A stretch of 64,000 nucleotides of DNA from Shewanella hanedai. GTDB taxonomy: Bacteria > Pseudomonadota > Gammaproteobacteria > Enterobacterales > Shewanellaceae. Under the pieces are notes generated by a model, which worked only from the letters and a program-made list of their open reading frames with translations, did no database searches and was not told the origin of the DNA. Location of the stretch: positions 47,033 to 111,032 of the forward strand of contig NZ_VKGK01000021.1 in assembly GCF_007197645.1 (NCBI RefSeq), written 5' to 3'. A program made the translations under genes and the position numbers. This document shows, piece by piece, positions 8,446-17,376 of the stretch (positions are counted from its first letter, which is position 1; each line of letters opens with the position of its first letter).

Positions 8446-9621
8446 TTAACAAAAAGCCTGAATCCCTGTCTGAGCACGACCTAAGATAAGGGCATGAATA
8501 TCATGGGTCCCTTCGTAGGTATTCACTGCTTCTAAGTTCATCACATGGCGAATAATATGAAATTCATCTGAGATACCGTTGCCACCATGCATGTCACGAG
8601 ACATACGCGCAATATCTAACGCTTTACCACAAGAGTTGCGTTTAATTAATGAGATAGCTTCGACAGGAAGGGCATTCTGATCCATTAGTCGTCCCGCTTG
8701 CAGGCAAGCAAACAAACCTGTAGTGATCTCAGTTTGCATATCAGCCAGTTTCTTTTGAATCAACTGGTTTGCCGCCAGTGGACGATTAAACTGAACTCTA
8801 TCAAGGGTGTACTGACGCGCACCATGCCAACAAAACTCTGCCGCGCCCAACGCGCCCCATGCGATGCCGTAACGCGCCTTATTCAAACAACCAAATGGTC
8901 CCTGTAACCCTTCCACATTAGGCATCAATGCAGTCTCAGGCACCTCGACATTGTCCATAACAATCTCACCGGTAACCGATGCTCGCAGTGAGAATTTACC
9001 TTCAATCTTAGGCGCACTTAGCCCTTTCATTCCTTTCTCAAGAATGAAACCGCGGATCTTTCCTTCAAGCTTTGCCCACACCACAAATACGTCGGCGATT
9101 GGCGAGTTCGTGATCCACATTTTGGCACCATTAATCTTAAATCCACCATCAATGCGCTCTGCTCGGGTTTTCATTCCTCCAGGATCTGAACCGACATCAG
9201 GCTCAGTCAGTCCAAAACAACCTATCCACTCGCCAGTGGCTAATTTAGGAAGATACTTAAGTCGCTGCTCTTCCGTGCCATAGGCATGTATCGGGTGCAT
9301 AACCAAAGACGATTGCACGCTCATGGCTGAACGGTAACCGCTGTCGACACGTTCAATTTCACGGGCTACAAGTCCGTAGCTAACATAATTGACGTTTGAG
9401 CAGCCATATTTTTCAGGCAACGTTGCCCCTAAAAGCCCCATTTCACCGAGCTCATTCATGATTTCTCGATCAAAGTGCTCGTTTCGATTCGCCATCAACA
9501 CCCGACTCATCAATTTATCCTGAGCATAGTCATATACGCTGTCACGGATCATTCTCTCCTCATCAGAGAGTAAAGCGTTTAGCTGTAGGGGATCTGTCCA
9601 ATCAAAATGCACTCGCGCCAT
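8446..9621 (-). CDS. gcdH: Glutaryl-CoA dehydrogenase
   Basis: 391 residues, the usual size for GcdH. Acyl-CoA dehydrogenase N-terminal, middle (FGLTEPDVGSDPGGM, FAD/substrate region) and C-terminal domains are all present. The catalytic base is the Glu of NTYEGTHD near residue 370, and LMPNVEGLQGPFGCLN fits glutaryl-specific members. It oxidises and decarboxylates glutaryl-CoA to crotonyl-CoA with electrons passed to ETF, in lysine/tryptophan degradation. AAGGA lies upstream of the ATG. Monocistronic, with its own terminator. The next upstream gene is divergent. Confidence 0.88.
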   Translation of the reverse strand: MARVHFDWTDPLQLNALLSDEERMIRDSVYDYAQDKLMSRVLMANRNEHFDREIMNELGEMGLLGATLPEKYGCSNVNYVSYGLVAREIERVDSGYRSAMSVQSSLVMHPIHAYGTEEQRLKYLPKLATGEWIGCFGLTEPDVGSDPGGMKTRAERIDGGFKINGAKMWITNSPIADVFVVWAKLEGKIRGFILEKGMKGLSAPKIEGKFSLRASVTGEIVMDNVEVPETALMPNVEGLQGPFGCLNKARYGIAWGALGAAEFCWHGARQYTLDRVQFNRPLAANQLIQKKLADMQTEITTGLFACLQAGRLMDQNALPVEAISLIKRNSCGKALDIARMSRDMHGGNGISDEFHIIRHVMNLEAVNTYEGTHDIHALILGRAQTGIQAFC

Positions 9622-9999
9622 GGTGTTATCCTTAATAGGGTCAAATATGAACTCTCAGAGTTAAGTATAGAAAGTAACCATTTCTTATACTGCTTACAAT
9701 AAGCATAATTTAGCATTAGGAAAAATAGTCTTTTACTCTATCTAGTATAGTTTTTGCCTATACCACTGCTTTATTAAGTTAAATTAAATAGCATTTTAGA
9801 CAACATATGAAGTAAGAAAAAAACACCAAAACCCCTCCTGAATCACAATAAGGCAACCAAGTAAGGACATACCAGAAACATAGCGCTCGCTGGTGTATCA
9901 GTTTGCATCAAATGCTACAAAACATCTGACTAACTCTCGCCTATGGTGTTACCCTATTACCCGATATGTTAATTGTGTAATGAGTATATAAACGGTGTC
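9622..9999. other. Divergent intergenic region, gcdH / mipA-like
   Basis: 378 bp between two divergent starts, so it must hold both promoters. It is AT-rich. I saw no clear palindromic operator, hairpin or small gene. Confidence 0.5.
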
Positions 10000-10878
10000 A
10001 TGAACAGACTAAAACTGATTGTCCTCAGCTGCTTTCTTCTTCCCTTTTTCACTTGGGCTGACACGGCTCCACCTTGTGAAAACGATCTTGAGTGCATCGA
10101 AATCGGTCAATGGGACTTAGGCATCGCTTTAGGTTACGGCATACGTAGTAATCCTCTTAAAGATTTTGATGATATCCCTATTTATATGGTGCCAACCTTT
10201 GCTTACTATGGAGAGAGTTGGTACTTCGACAACGGTAATTTGGGTTATACCTTAACTGAGCAAGAAAGTTACACGATAAACTTGGCAACCAGTTTCAGTA
10301 CCGACAGCGCTTACTTTCAGCGTTGGGATCCCTCTAATATATTTCTTGCTGGTGGCAGCACATTTGACTCAAGCTCAGTCGCAAATAACAATATTGGTCT
10401 ATTTACCAGAGGGGTGCAGGAGCCGACAATAGGCGATTTAGAGAAGCGCAGATTTACCTACTTAGGTGGCCTTGATGCATTTATTTACACCCGAGTCGGC
10501 ATCATTAACTTTTCATTAGCCCACGATATGTTAAATGTGCACCAGGGCACCGAAGCACAATTAAAATGGATTTATAATCTTCCTGTTCAAGATTGGAACT
10601 TCGAGCTTCAACTTAAATTAGATTGGAAAAGCGAAGAGATTGTAGATTACTATTACGGGGTTAGGGAAAGCGAGAGTCCTTATTGGAATCAAGCCTTTAA
10701 GAGTAAGTCGGCATTAAATGCAGGAATAGAATTAACCAGTACTTATGTGATGACCCAACATTGGGATCTACTGTTCTTAGCACGATACACACGCATTGCC
10801 GATGCAATTGCAGAGAGTCCTCTATTGAACGAAGAATATACGAGTACCCTTTATATCGGTTCAAGTTATAGGTTTTAA
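10000..10878 (+). CDS. MipA/OmpV-family outer-membrane protein
   Basis: About 292 residues from the ATG at 10000, chosen because MNRLKLIVLSCFLLPFFTWA then reads as a signal peptide; an upstream in-frame TTG at 9973 would spoil it. The mature part alternates short beta segments with aromatic girdles and ends in Phe (GSSYRF), typical of barrels. Family members scaffold murein hydrolase/synthase complexes in E. coli (MipA) or act as outer-membrane porin-like proteins in Vibrio (OmpV). First gene of an operon with a DUF3019 gene and a two-component pair, which suggests the sensor monitors envelope or peptidoglycan state. Confidence 0.78.
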   Translation: MNRLKLIVLSCFLLPFFTWADTAPPCENDLECIEIGQWDLGIALGYGIRSNPLKDFDDIPIYMVPTFAYYGESWYFDNGNLGYTLTEQESYTINLATSFSTDSAYFQRWDPSNIFLAGGSTFDSSSVANNNIGLFTRGVQEPTIGDLEKRRFTYLGGLDAFIYTRVGIINFSLAHDMLNVHQGTEAQLKWIYNLPVQDWNFELQLKLDWKSEEIVDYYYGVRESESPYWNQAFKSKSALNAGIELTSTYVMTQHWDLLFLARYTRIADAIAESPLLNEEYTSTLYIGSSYRF

Positions 10879-10883
10879 TACGG

Positions 10884-11303
10884 GTGCAAATTTCTCAAAT
10901 AATAGCTAGCGGGTTTCTACTCCTTTCTTTCTCAGTATCGAGTAGTGAACAACTCATCGCTGATGAAACTGAAAAGTTCACCGCAGAGCTCTCTCTTGCT
11001 CCCGAATTTTGCATAACCTCAGATGAACAGCTTACTTGTGAGCTTACCGTAAAACTTGAATGGAAAAACCAGATCCCCAAGCCAATCTGTATTTTATCTG
11101 ACTATGACAACATGGTCAGATGGTGTTCAGAGAGCGCAGAAGTTAATTCGTTTAGCTTAGATATAAGCACAACGGAAGATATTCAATTTGTAATGATAGA
11201 TAAAGCAACACATGAAACTCTCGCTGGGGTAAAACTAAAAGTCACACCGACTGCAGGACCCAAAGTGAGAAGACGCTACCGTAACCCTTGGAGTTTATTC
11301 TAA
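10884..11303 (+). CDS. DUF3019 exported protein
   Basis: 139 residues starting at a GTG 5 nt after the barrel gene's stop. N-terminal signal peptide (SQIIASGFLLLSFSVSSSE), then a beta-rich domain with four conserved Cys (FCITS, LTCEL, PICIL, RWCSES) that could form two disulfides in the periplasm. It matches what I know as DUF3019, a Shewanella-type family of unknown function regularly next to mipA-like and rstAB-like genes. Its stop codon overlaps the next ATG (TAATG), so it is coupled to the regulator. Confidence 0.65.
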   Translation: MQISQIIASGFLLLSFSVSSSEQLIADETEKFTAELSLAPEFCITSDEQLTCELTVKLEWKNQIPKPICILSDYDNMVRWCSESAEVNSFSLDISTTEDIQFVMIDKATHETLAGVKLKVTPTAGPKVRRRYRNPWSLF

Positions 11304-12016
11304 TGACAGCCACTCAATCAACCCATAGAGTCTTATTGGTCGAGGACGATATTCGTCTTGCCAACTTGATTGTGGATTATTTAAAGTCCCATGGAATGCA
11401 CGTTGAAGTTGAGCGTCGCGGTGACACTGTACTTACCCGTCTGATCAACTATAAACCTGACATCATTTTACTAGACATAATGTTGCCAGGTATGGACGGA
11501 TTAACGCTATGTGAAAAGTTACCCGACTATTTTGCAGGCCCTATCCTACTCATGAGCGCATTGGGCTCCAATGAAGATCAGATCAAGGGTTTAGAGTTGG
11601 GTGCCGATGATTATGTAGTGAAACCTGTTGATCCTGCGCTGCTTATTGCCAGAATCAATAACTTGCTACGTCGTAACGCTAAACCGCCAAAAGCTGAGTC
11701 ACACTGTTTATCTTTTGGGAGGCTGAGTATCGATCCACACACTCAAGCCATTAGACTTGGCGATCTTGAAGTTGACCTAACCAGCCATGAATTTGAGCTA
11801 CTTTGGTTACTTGCATCTCAAGCTGGTCAGGTATTGAGTCGTCAATATATCTATCAATACTTGCTCAATATCGATTTTGACGGTAAAGATAGAAAAATCG
11901 ATGTCAGGATCTCAAGACTGAGAAAGAAATTGGGCGACAATATCGAGACACCGTTTAGAATTAAAACGGTTTGGGGACAGGGCTACTTATTTGCACCTGA
12001 AGCCTGGACTAACTAA
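11303..12016 (+). CDS. OmpR/PhoB-family response regulator, RstA-like
   Basis: About 237 residues. Receiver at 10-125 with the acidic pair (VEDD), phosphoacceptor Asp in LLDIMLPGMDG, and Lys in VVKPVD; winged-helix DNA-binding domain at about 140-232 (LTSHEFELLWLLAS, RKIDVRISRLRKKL, VWGQGYLF). Start chosen at the ATG overlapping the DUF3019 stop, with GGAG about 9 nt upstream. Works with the histidine kinase encoded next. It probably controls its own operon and envelope genes, by analogy with RstA. Confidence 0.85.
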   Translation: MTATQSTHRVLLVEDDIRLANLIVDYLKSHGMHVEVERRGDTVLTRLINYKPDIILLDIMLPGMDGLTLCEKLPDYFAGPILLMSALGSNEDQIKGLELGADDYVVKPVDPALLIARINNLLRRNAKPPKAESHCLSFGRLSIDPHTQAIRLGDLEVDLTSHEFELLWLLASQAGQVLSRQYIYQYLLNIDFDGKDRKIDVRISRLRKKLGDNIETPFRIKTVWGQGYLFAPEAWTN

Positions 12017-12090
12017 ACCCTATATACCCAAGCGATCTCAAAGTTTTTACATATTGATGTCGCTTGGATGTAGATTTACGGAATGAACGA

Positions 12091-13353
12091 TTGAAACGAC
12101 TTTTTATCAGCCTGTACCTACTCATCAGTTTAAGCATCTTAGGAATAGGTTGGACACTTGATAATATTTGGCAGAATAATGTCGATGATAATAGTGTCAC
12201 AGATGCGCCACTTATCATGCTGGCACAGCTTCTCGCTAAGTTGCCAGAGCAAGATCGTATCAATTATTTAGCCCAAGTCGATCATGACCCTGACTACCCC
12301 ATTGAGCTGGTAGATTCGAGTCAGATAGCCTTATCAGATAAAAGTAACTTAACTGACAATGCTGTGCTTACCACCACTTTGAGTGACCATTTTGAACTTC
12401 ATTTTATAAAAGTAGATAAACAAATTCTGGTAGGTGGCCCAATCGTCATCGATCCAAGAGCTCGATTACGTAAACTTTTCACCCTCTTTTTCTACCTCTC
12501 TTTGGGCTTAATTGCACTTATTTGGGTATGGCCTTTGTCACGGGATCTAAAGACCCTCCGTAATGCGACTCAAGAGTTTGGGCGAGCAAAATGGGACACC
12601 CAAATACAACTATCACCGCGCTCACAAGTGATCCCCTTAGCCAATACCTTTAATGAAATGGCTAAGCAGATCCGTACACTAATAGAAAATCAGAAACACT
12701 TATCGAATGCGGTATCCCATGAAATTCGCACTCCGTTAGCAAGATTAAAGTTTGCCATGGCGTTGATGCCTCAGTACTGTCAGCCAGACTCAAGCGAGCA
12801 GCGTAGAGCAGAGTTTATTGAAGAGATGCAGCTTGATATCAAGGAGATAGAAAACTTGTTAGAGGAGCTGTTAACTTATGCTAGCCTTGAGTCTCAGCGC
12901 AAAGAAGTTCATTTGGAACATTGCGATTTAACAGTGCTCTCGCAGCAAACGATTAAACGACTATCATCACCAAGAACACTGCCAATTAAGTACGACCAAG
13001 ACGCTCAGCCAGTCTTCCTCTTAGGCGACCCATCTTTGATTGAACGATCCATACAAAACCTTGTGACCAATGCACAAAGATTTGCTAATGAGTTAATTGA
13101 AGTCGAGATATTGCAGAGTGAAAAACAGATAAGTCTAAGTGTAACTAACGATGGGCCAGAGATCCCACCCGAAGATCAAGCAAAGATATTTGAACCATTC
13201 TACCGCAGTAAATCAGTGCAGAATGGTAATAAAGGGCACGGTTTGGGTCTCGCGATTATTAAACGGATCATGGAAAGGCATAATGGAACAGTTGGACTGA
13301 AGAGTCATAAAGGCAGAACCAGTTTTATTCTTAGCTGGCCTAAACCTGAATAG
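12091..13353 (+). CDS. Sensor histidine kinase, RstB-like
   Basis: About 420 residues. First transmembrane segment immediately after the start (KRLFISLYLLISLSILGIGW), a periplasmic sensing loop of about 110 residues, second transmembrane segment near LFTLFFYLSLGLIALIWVW, HAMP, HisKA with SHEIRTPLARL, then HATPase_c (NLVTNAQRF, GHGLGLAI). There is no in-frame ATG near the start: TTG at 12091 is chosen (GGAA 7 nt upstream), with TTG at 12064 as alternative. Partner of the preceding regulator. The periplasmic loop presumably reads envelope state or a signal tied to the MipA-like and DUF3019 proteins. Confidence 0.82.
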   Translation: MKRLFISLYLLISLSILGIGWTLDNIWQNNVDDNSVTDAPLIMLAQLLAKLPEQDRINYLAQVDHDPDYPIELVDSSQIALSDKSNLTDNAVLTTTLSDHFELHFIKVDKQILVGGPIVIDPRARLRKLFTLFFYLSLGLIALIWVWPLSRDLKTLRNATQEFGRAKWDTQIQLSPRSQVIPLANTFNEMAKQIRTLIENQKHLSNAVSHEIRTPLARLKFAMALMPQYCQPDSSEQRRAEFIEEMQLDIKEIENLLEELLTYASLESQRKEVHLEHCDLTVLSQQTIKRLSSPRTLPIKYDQDAQPVFLLGDPSLIERSIQNLVTNAQRFANELIEVEILQSEKQISLSVTNDGPEIPPEDQAKIFEPFYRSKSVQNGNKGHGLGLAIIKRIMERHNGTVGLKSHKGRTSFILSWPKPE

Positions 13354-13355
13354 AA

Positions 13356-13667
13356 TTATTCAAGAGTAAAATCATCTAACGATAAATCGGGTTCTTCGGG
13401 ATCCGAAGAGTTGAAATCAAATGACGGGTTAAGCTCTGCCCGTTCTTGGAGCAATTGCGCCTTCCTCGCTTTCAAAATAGCCAACTGGCGACGACGCTTT
13501 CTTTGCTTACAAAGGCGAATAACATCATACTTTTTCGCATCTGAAAAATCTAACCAATTAAATCTCTCATCTCGATTACGCAAACACCCTTTGCAATAAC
13601 CGCGAGCGTCGGTCTGACACACGCCGATACAGGGACTTTGAATTTCAAAAAACTCTAACTGCTCCAT
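13356..13667 (-). CDS. DUF1289 family protein
   Basis: 103 residues. The N-terminal half has the DUF1289 cysteine pattern IQSPCIGVCQTDARGYCKGC, possibly metal-binding, followed by a basic helix (QRKRRRQLAILKARKAQLLQ) and an acidic tail. Function unknown. It is convergent with the kinase gene, with 2 nt between stops. A heptanucleotide tandem repeat sits 14 nt upstream of the ATG, between the GGGGG ribosome site and any promoter, so expression could vary with copy number. Confidence 0.75.
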   Translation of the reverse strand: MEQLEFFEIQSPCIGVCQTDARGYCKGCLRNRDERFNWLDFSDAKKYDVIRLCKQRKRRRQLAILKARKAQLLQERAELNPSFDFNSSDPEEPDLSLDDFTLE

Positions 13668-13680
13668 AAATCGCCCCCAT

Positions 13681-13719
13681 ACTTGTTACTTGTTACTTGT
13701 TACTTGTTACTTGTTACTT
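13681..13719. repeat. Heptanucleotide tandem repeat, five and a half copies
   Basis: ACTTGTT is repeated five times without error (13681-13715), then four more matching bases. It lies in the 5' region of the DUF1289 gene (transcribed leftwards). Confidence 0.95.
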
Positions 13720-13847
13720 TAAACATAACTGATTTGCATTCAACTGGCTAAAATATATTCTTTTGCATCATATACCCTAAAATTGCTTGCATCTCTTTCT
13801 AGAACAGACCAAATTGGTAATTAAGATAATCAGTTCTGGATACGACA

Positions 13848-14384
13848 ATGAAATCCTTCAACGTAATAAGCGTGCTCCTTTCATCGATGCTTCTAAGTGC
13901 CTGCACCAGTACGCCAAAGAGCGATTATGACGTCGATTACGACTTTACTCAGCTGCGCACTTTCCAGCAACAAGCTCCAGCCCAATCTAACGATCCTCTC
14001 AGTGCATCAAGGATTCAAATCGCCATAGCCAACACCCTTGAGGAGGAAGGGTTTACTCAAGATAAGAACACAGCAAACTTTCAAGTGACTTTTGGCTACA
14101 GAATTGACGACAAGCCTAAAGATTCAGGCCTCTCTATTGGATTAGGCACTGGCACATGGGGCAGTAGTGGCGGTGTGAGTGTCGGCACAAACGTGGGCGT
14201 ACCCATCGGCAGCAGTACAGCTAAAATACAAACCATACAGATAGATATTATCGATCCCGTCACCAACCGTCTTATTTGGCGTGGTTCCGACAGTTTCAAC
14301 TTTGATGCCGGTGGAGAACAAAAAGCCGCCGATACTCAAGCAACAGTCAGCAACATCTTATCCCAGTTCCCACCGAAGAAATAA
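13848..14384 (+). CDS. DUF4136 lipoprotein
   Basis: 178 residues. Lipoprotein signal ending in LLSAC (Cys19 lipidated), then the DUF4136 pattern: DYDFTQLRTF near the start, a Gly/Ser-rich middle (SIGLGTGTWGSSGGVSVG), and IDIIDPVTNRLIWRG near the end. The following residues give no Asp at +2 (Thr), so outer-membrane sorting is expected. Function of the family is unknown. Stand-alone gene. Confidence 0.75.
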   Translation: MKSFNVISVLLSSMLLSACTSTPKSDYDVDYDFTQLRTFQQQAPAQSNDPLSASRIQIAIANTLEEEGFTQDKNTANFQVTFGYRIDDKPKDSGLSIGLGTGTWGSSGGVSVGTNVGVPIGSSTAKIQTIQIDIIDPVTNRLIWRGSDSFNFDAGGEQKAADTQATVSNILSQFPPKK

Positions 14385-14577
14385 CGTAACACTGGCATCT
14401 GTATATTTAGTATTCACAAAAGAGGGGGAAACCCTTCTTTAACGTCAATGATATATTTTAGTCATGTTAACGTCACAATTTCTTAGCTAAACAGCCATCT
14501 TTTTCTGTTAGATTACTCCGCTAAATATGACCTCATTCAGGTCAACTAGCTGTAATGACTAAACGGAAACTTTGCAC

Positions 14578-15840
14578 ATGCACACTAAGCACATAAAACA
14601 TTATGTCCATCTCACGGCTCTGATCACTGGTATCTTGCTCACAGGTTGTAACGATAGTAATGACAGCAATAACAATGAAATTAAGGTGTCAGCTAAAGTC
14701 GGCCCTCGCCCACTATTTTTAGTTAACCAAATGCAGGACAGTGAGCTTAAAACGACACTTGAGCAATGCAGCGATAAGCCCTCCTACCGTACCGATTTTT
14801 CTATTGGCCACCGTGGTGCCGCGATGCAGTTTCCTGAGCATACCAAAGAGTCTTATCAAGCAGCGATTGACTCAGGCGCAGGGATAATCGAATGTGACGT
14901 CACCTTCACCTCTGACAAAGCGTTAGTTTGTCGTCATTCTCAATGTGACTTGGCCACGACCACCAATATTTTATCCATCCCAGAACTTGCTGCACAATGC
15001 TCCGTGCCTTTTACCCCTGCAGATCCTATCAACGGCGTGCAAGCCAATGCTAAATGTTGCACAAGCGACATTACTCTTGCTCAATTTAAAACCCTTAAAG
15101 GCAAGATGGACGGCGCGAATTCTGATGCCACTACCGTTGAAGAGTATATGGCAGGAACGGCTAATTGGCGTACCGACCTGTATTCTGGTAATGGCACCTT
15201 AATGACTCACGCAGAGAGCATTGAGATGTTTAAAAAAGCGGGGATTAAGATGACTCCTGAGCTTAAATCAGCTGAAGTGCAGATGCCATTCGATGGTTTT
15301 AGTCAGCAAGATTATGCTCAAAAAATGATAAGTGAATACCAAGCTGCGGATGTCCCAACATCAGATGTTTTCCCGCAGTCCTTTGAACTTGAAGACATCA
15401 AATACTGGATAGCCAATACACCTGAATTTGCTAATCAGGCAGTATTTCTCGATGACAGATACGATGATGCTGGCTTTGACCCACAACATGCTGATACTTG
15501 GTCGCCAAGTATGGAAGAACTTAAAAACCAAGGGGTGGAATATATCGCGCCACCACTTTGGGTATTAGTGACCTTAGATGCTGAAAATAAGTTAATCCCT
15601 TCTGAATATGCCAAAGCTGCGAAAAGTGCACAATTGAACATTATCGCTTGGACATTGGAACGCTCTGGTTTACTGGTTAACGGAGGCGGCTGGTATTATC
15701 AAAGCATTACCGATGTCATTGATAATGAAGGTGATGCTTTCGAACTGTTGGATGTGCTAGCCAAAGATGTAGGCGTTAAAGGGGTTTTCTCTGATTGGCC
15801 CGCAACGGTGACCTACTACGCAAACTGCATGGATATTTAA
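14578..15840 (+). CDS. Glycerophosphodiester phosphodiesterase lipoprotein
   Basis: About 420 residues. Lipobox LLTGC at about residue 24, then a GDPD TIM-barrel: IGHRGAA with catalytic His, FPEHTKESY, IECDVTFTSD (metal-binding acidic residues), and late motifs IIAWTLERSG and GVFSDWP. Predicted to hydrolyse glycerophosphodiesters to glycerol-3-phosphate and an alcohol at the cell envelope. Several Cys pairs suggest periplasmic disulfides. ATG at 14578 chosen over the TTG six bases upstream. Longer than GlpQ, with an inserted segment around residues 130-190. Confidence 0.82.
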   Translation: MHTKHIKHYVHLTALITGILLTGCNDSNDSNNNEIKVSAKVGPRPLFLVNQMQDSELKTTLEQCSDKPSYRTDFSIGHRGAAMQFPEHTKESYQAAIDSGAGIIECDVTFTSDKALVCRHSQCDLATTTNILSIPELAAQCSVPFTPADPINGVQANAKCCTSDITLAQFKTLKGKMDGANSDATTVEEYMAGTANWRTDLYSGNGTLMTHAESIEMFKKAGIKMTPELKSAEVQMPFDGFSQQDYAQKMISEYQAADVPTSDVFPQSFELEDIKYWIANTPEFANQAVFLDDRYDDAGFDPQHADTWSPSMEELKNQGVEYIAPPLWVLVTLDAENKLIPSEYAKAAKSAQLNIIAWTLERSGLLVNGGGWYYQSITDVIDNEGDAFELLDVLAKDVGVKGVFSDWPATVTYYANCMDI

Positions 15841-15857
15841 CAGTAAAGAACTAAACA

Positions 15858-15889
15858 GAAACACTAACGGCAAACGCTGTTAGTGTTTC
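15858..15889. terminator. Hairpin between convergent GDPD and AAA genes
   Basis: A 14-bp stem (GAAACACTAAC... / ...GTTAGTGTTTC, one G-U pair) with a 4-nt loop. Followed by an A/T-rich but not T-only tract. Probably ends transcription from both sides. Confidence 0.65.
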
Positions 15890-15898
15890 TATAATCTA

Positions 15899-17368
15899 TT
15901 ATTTATGCGCGTTTACAGTACGGTCAGATGCCCATTCACGTAACGCGCTGAGTTTCTCCCGCATAACCACAGACAGAGGTCTGGTTTTCATCAACTCTGC
16001 AATTAACAGCACTTGATTTAGCTCTTGTTCTGACGCTCTAGCGGTATAGATAGCAGAGATGATCGCTTGCTCTATCTCGGCACCAGAGAATCCTTGGCTC
16101 GCGCCTGAGAGCTCGGCTAAATTAAACAAGCTAAGATCAAGTTCACGTCGTTTAGCATGGATTAGAAATATCGCCCTGCGGATCTCATCATCAGGCAAGT
16201 CCACAAAGAAAATTTCATCCATCCGACCTTTACGCATCAACTCCGGCGGTAGTGCAGAGATATCATTAGCCGTCGCCACCATGAATACCTCTGACTTTCG
16301 CTCTGCCATCCAGGTTAAAATAGTGCCTAAAATTCGGGTTGAAACACCATCATCACTGCTGCCACCACTTAAACCTTTCTCAATTTCATCAACCCAGAGC
16401 ACACAAGGAGACATAAGATCGGCAAGCTCTAAGGCATGACGTAGGTTTTTCTCAGTCTCACCTATGTATTTATTGTACAGCCCCCCCATATCTAGCCTTA
16501 ACAAAGGCCTTTGCCACATGCCAGCAACAGCTTTGGCCGCTAAGCTCTTACCGCTGCCTTGTACACCTAGGAGCAAGATACCTTTAGGTTGATCTTTAAG
16601 GTTTTTAGTACGGCCTGAAGGAGTTCTGTGTTTTAACCACTGTTTTAAATTATGTAAACCCGCCACCTGAGAAAAATCGCTGGTGTCATATTCAAACTGC
16701 AACACACCTTCCATGTCCAGCAGTTCAAACTTGCCCTTGTTGACCATGTCTACATCTGAATGTGTGATCGCCCCGTCATCGACAATTGCCTTATGTGCTA
16801 ATCGGCGCGCATCATCAAAGGTCAACCCTCTCAAGTTTTCTGCCAGTTTGATGACCGCCGAGTCATCGACATCTAACATCACCCCTTCATTTCTGACTTT
16901 ATCGACCTGCTCATAAATCAAATTTTGCAACTGAGCAGTATTGGGCAGGGATAATCTGAAGTGTGCGCAATAACGTTTGATTTCAGGTGGGATCTCAAAT
17001 GCATGACTGACTAACACAATCGTATGTTTAAGGGATTCATATTCAAGTGCAATCTCTTTTAACAGACGCACATTCTTAGGCGCATCGGCCACAAAAGGAT
17101 GAAAATCGCACAAGATGTAGATCCCCTGTTGTTCAGTGGATTTTATCTGTCCCAGAATATCAGCAGGTTCACTATTGAATTTCTGCGTGCCCATAAGCTT
17201 ATCAACACGGGTTAACCCTTGGGTGATACTCCAGCTGAACAGAGGTTGATAAAGCACACTCGACACCCTCTTAAGGAGTTCGATAACGCGATGTTCTTCA
17301 TAGGTTTCTATGACGACAATTGGGGTGTTTGATCTTAAAACAGATGTTAAATCTCTAATATCCTGCAT
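15899..17368 (-). CDS. Ycf46-type AAA+ ATPase
   Basis: 489 residues. An N-terminal domain (1-220) typical of Ycf46-like proteins begins MQDIRDLTSVLRSNTPIVVI. The AAA module has Walker A GVQGSGKS, Walker B VLWVDEIEK, sensor-1 VATAND and an arginine-finger region LMRKGRMDEIF. No protease domain, so it is not FtsH. Ycf46 homologues have been linked to inorganic carbon use in cyanobacteria; in gammaproteobacteria the role is unknown. Starts 8 bp from the stop of the HlyD-type gene upstream, so it may be co-transcribed with it. Confidence 0.75.
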   Translation of the reverse strand: MQDIRDLTSVLRSNTPIVVIETYEEHRVIELLKRVSSVLYQPLFSWSITQGLTRVDKLMGTQKFNSEPADILGQIKSTEQQGIYILCDFHPFVADAPKNVRLLKEIALEYESLKHTIVLVSHAFEIPPEIKRYCAHFRLSLPNTAQLQNLIYEQVDKVRNEGVMLDVDDSAVIKLAENLRGLTFDDARRLAHKAIVDDGAITHSDVDMVNKGKFELLDMEGVLQFEYDTSDFSQVAGLHNLKQWLKHRTPSGRTKNLKDQPKGILLLGVQGSGKSLAAKAVAGMWQRPLLRLDMGGLYNKYIGETEKNLRHALELADLMSPCVLWVDEIEKGLSGGSSDDGVSTRILGTILTWMAERKSEVFMVATANDISALPPELMRKGRMDEIFFVDLPDDEIRRAIFLIHAKRRELDLSLFNLAELSGASQGFSGAEIEQAIISAIYTARASEQELNQVLLIAELMKTRPLSVVMREKLSALREWASDRTVNAHK

Positions 17369-17376
17369 TGATAATC

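Noticed and set aside
15899..17368. FtsH-type protease
   Set aside because: AAA module is present but there is no zinc-protease domain or HEXXH; the N-terminal domain fits Ycf46.
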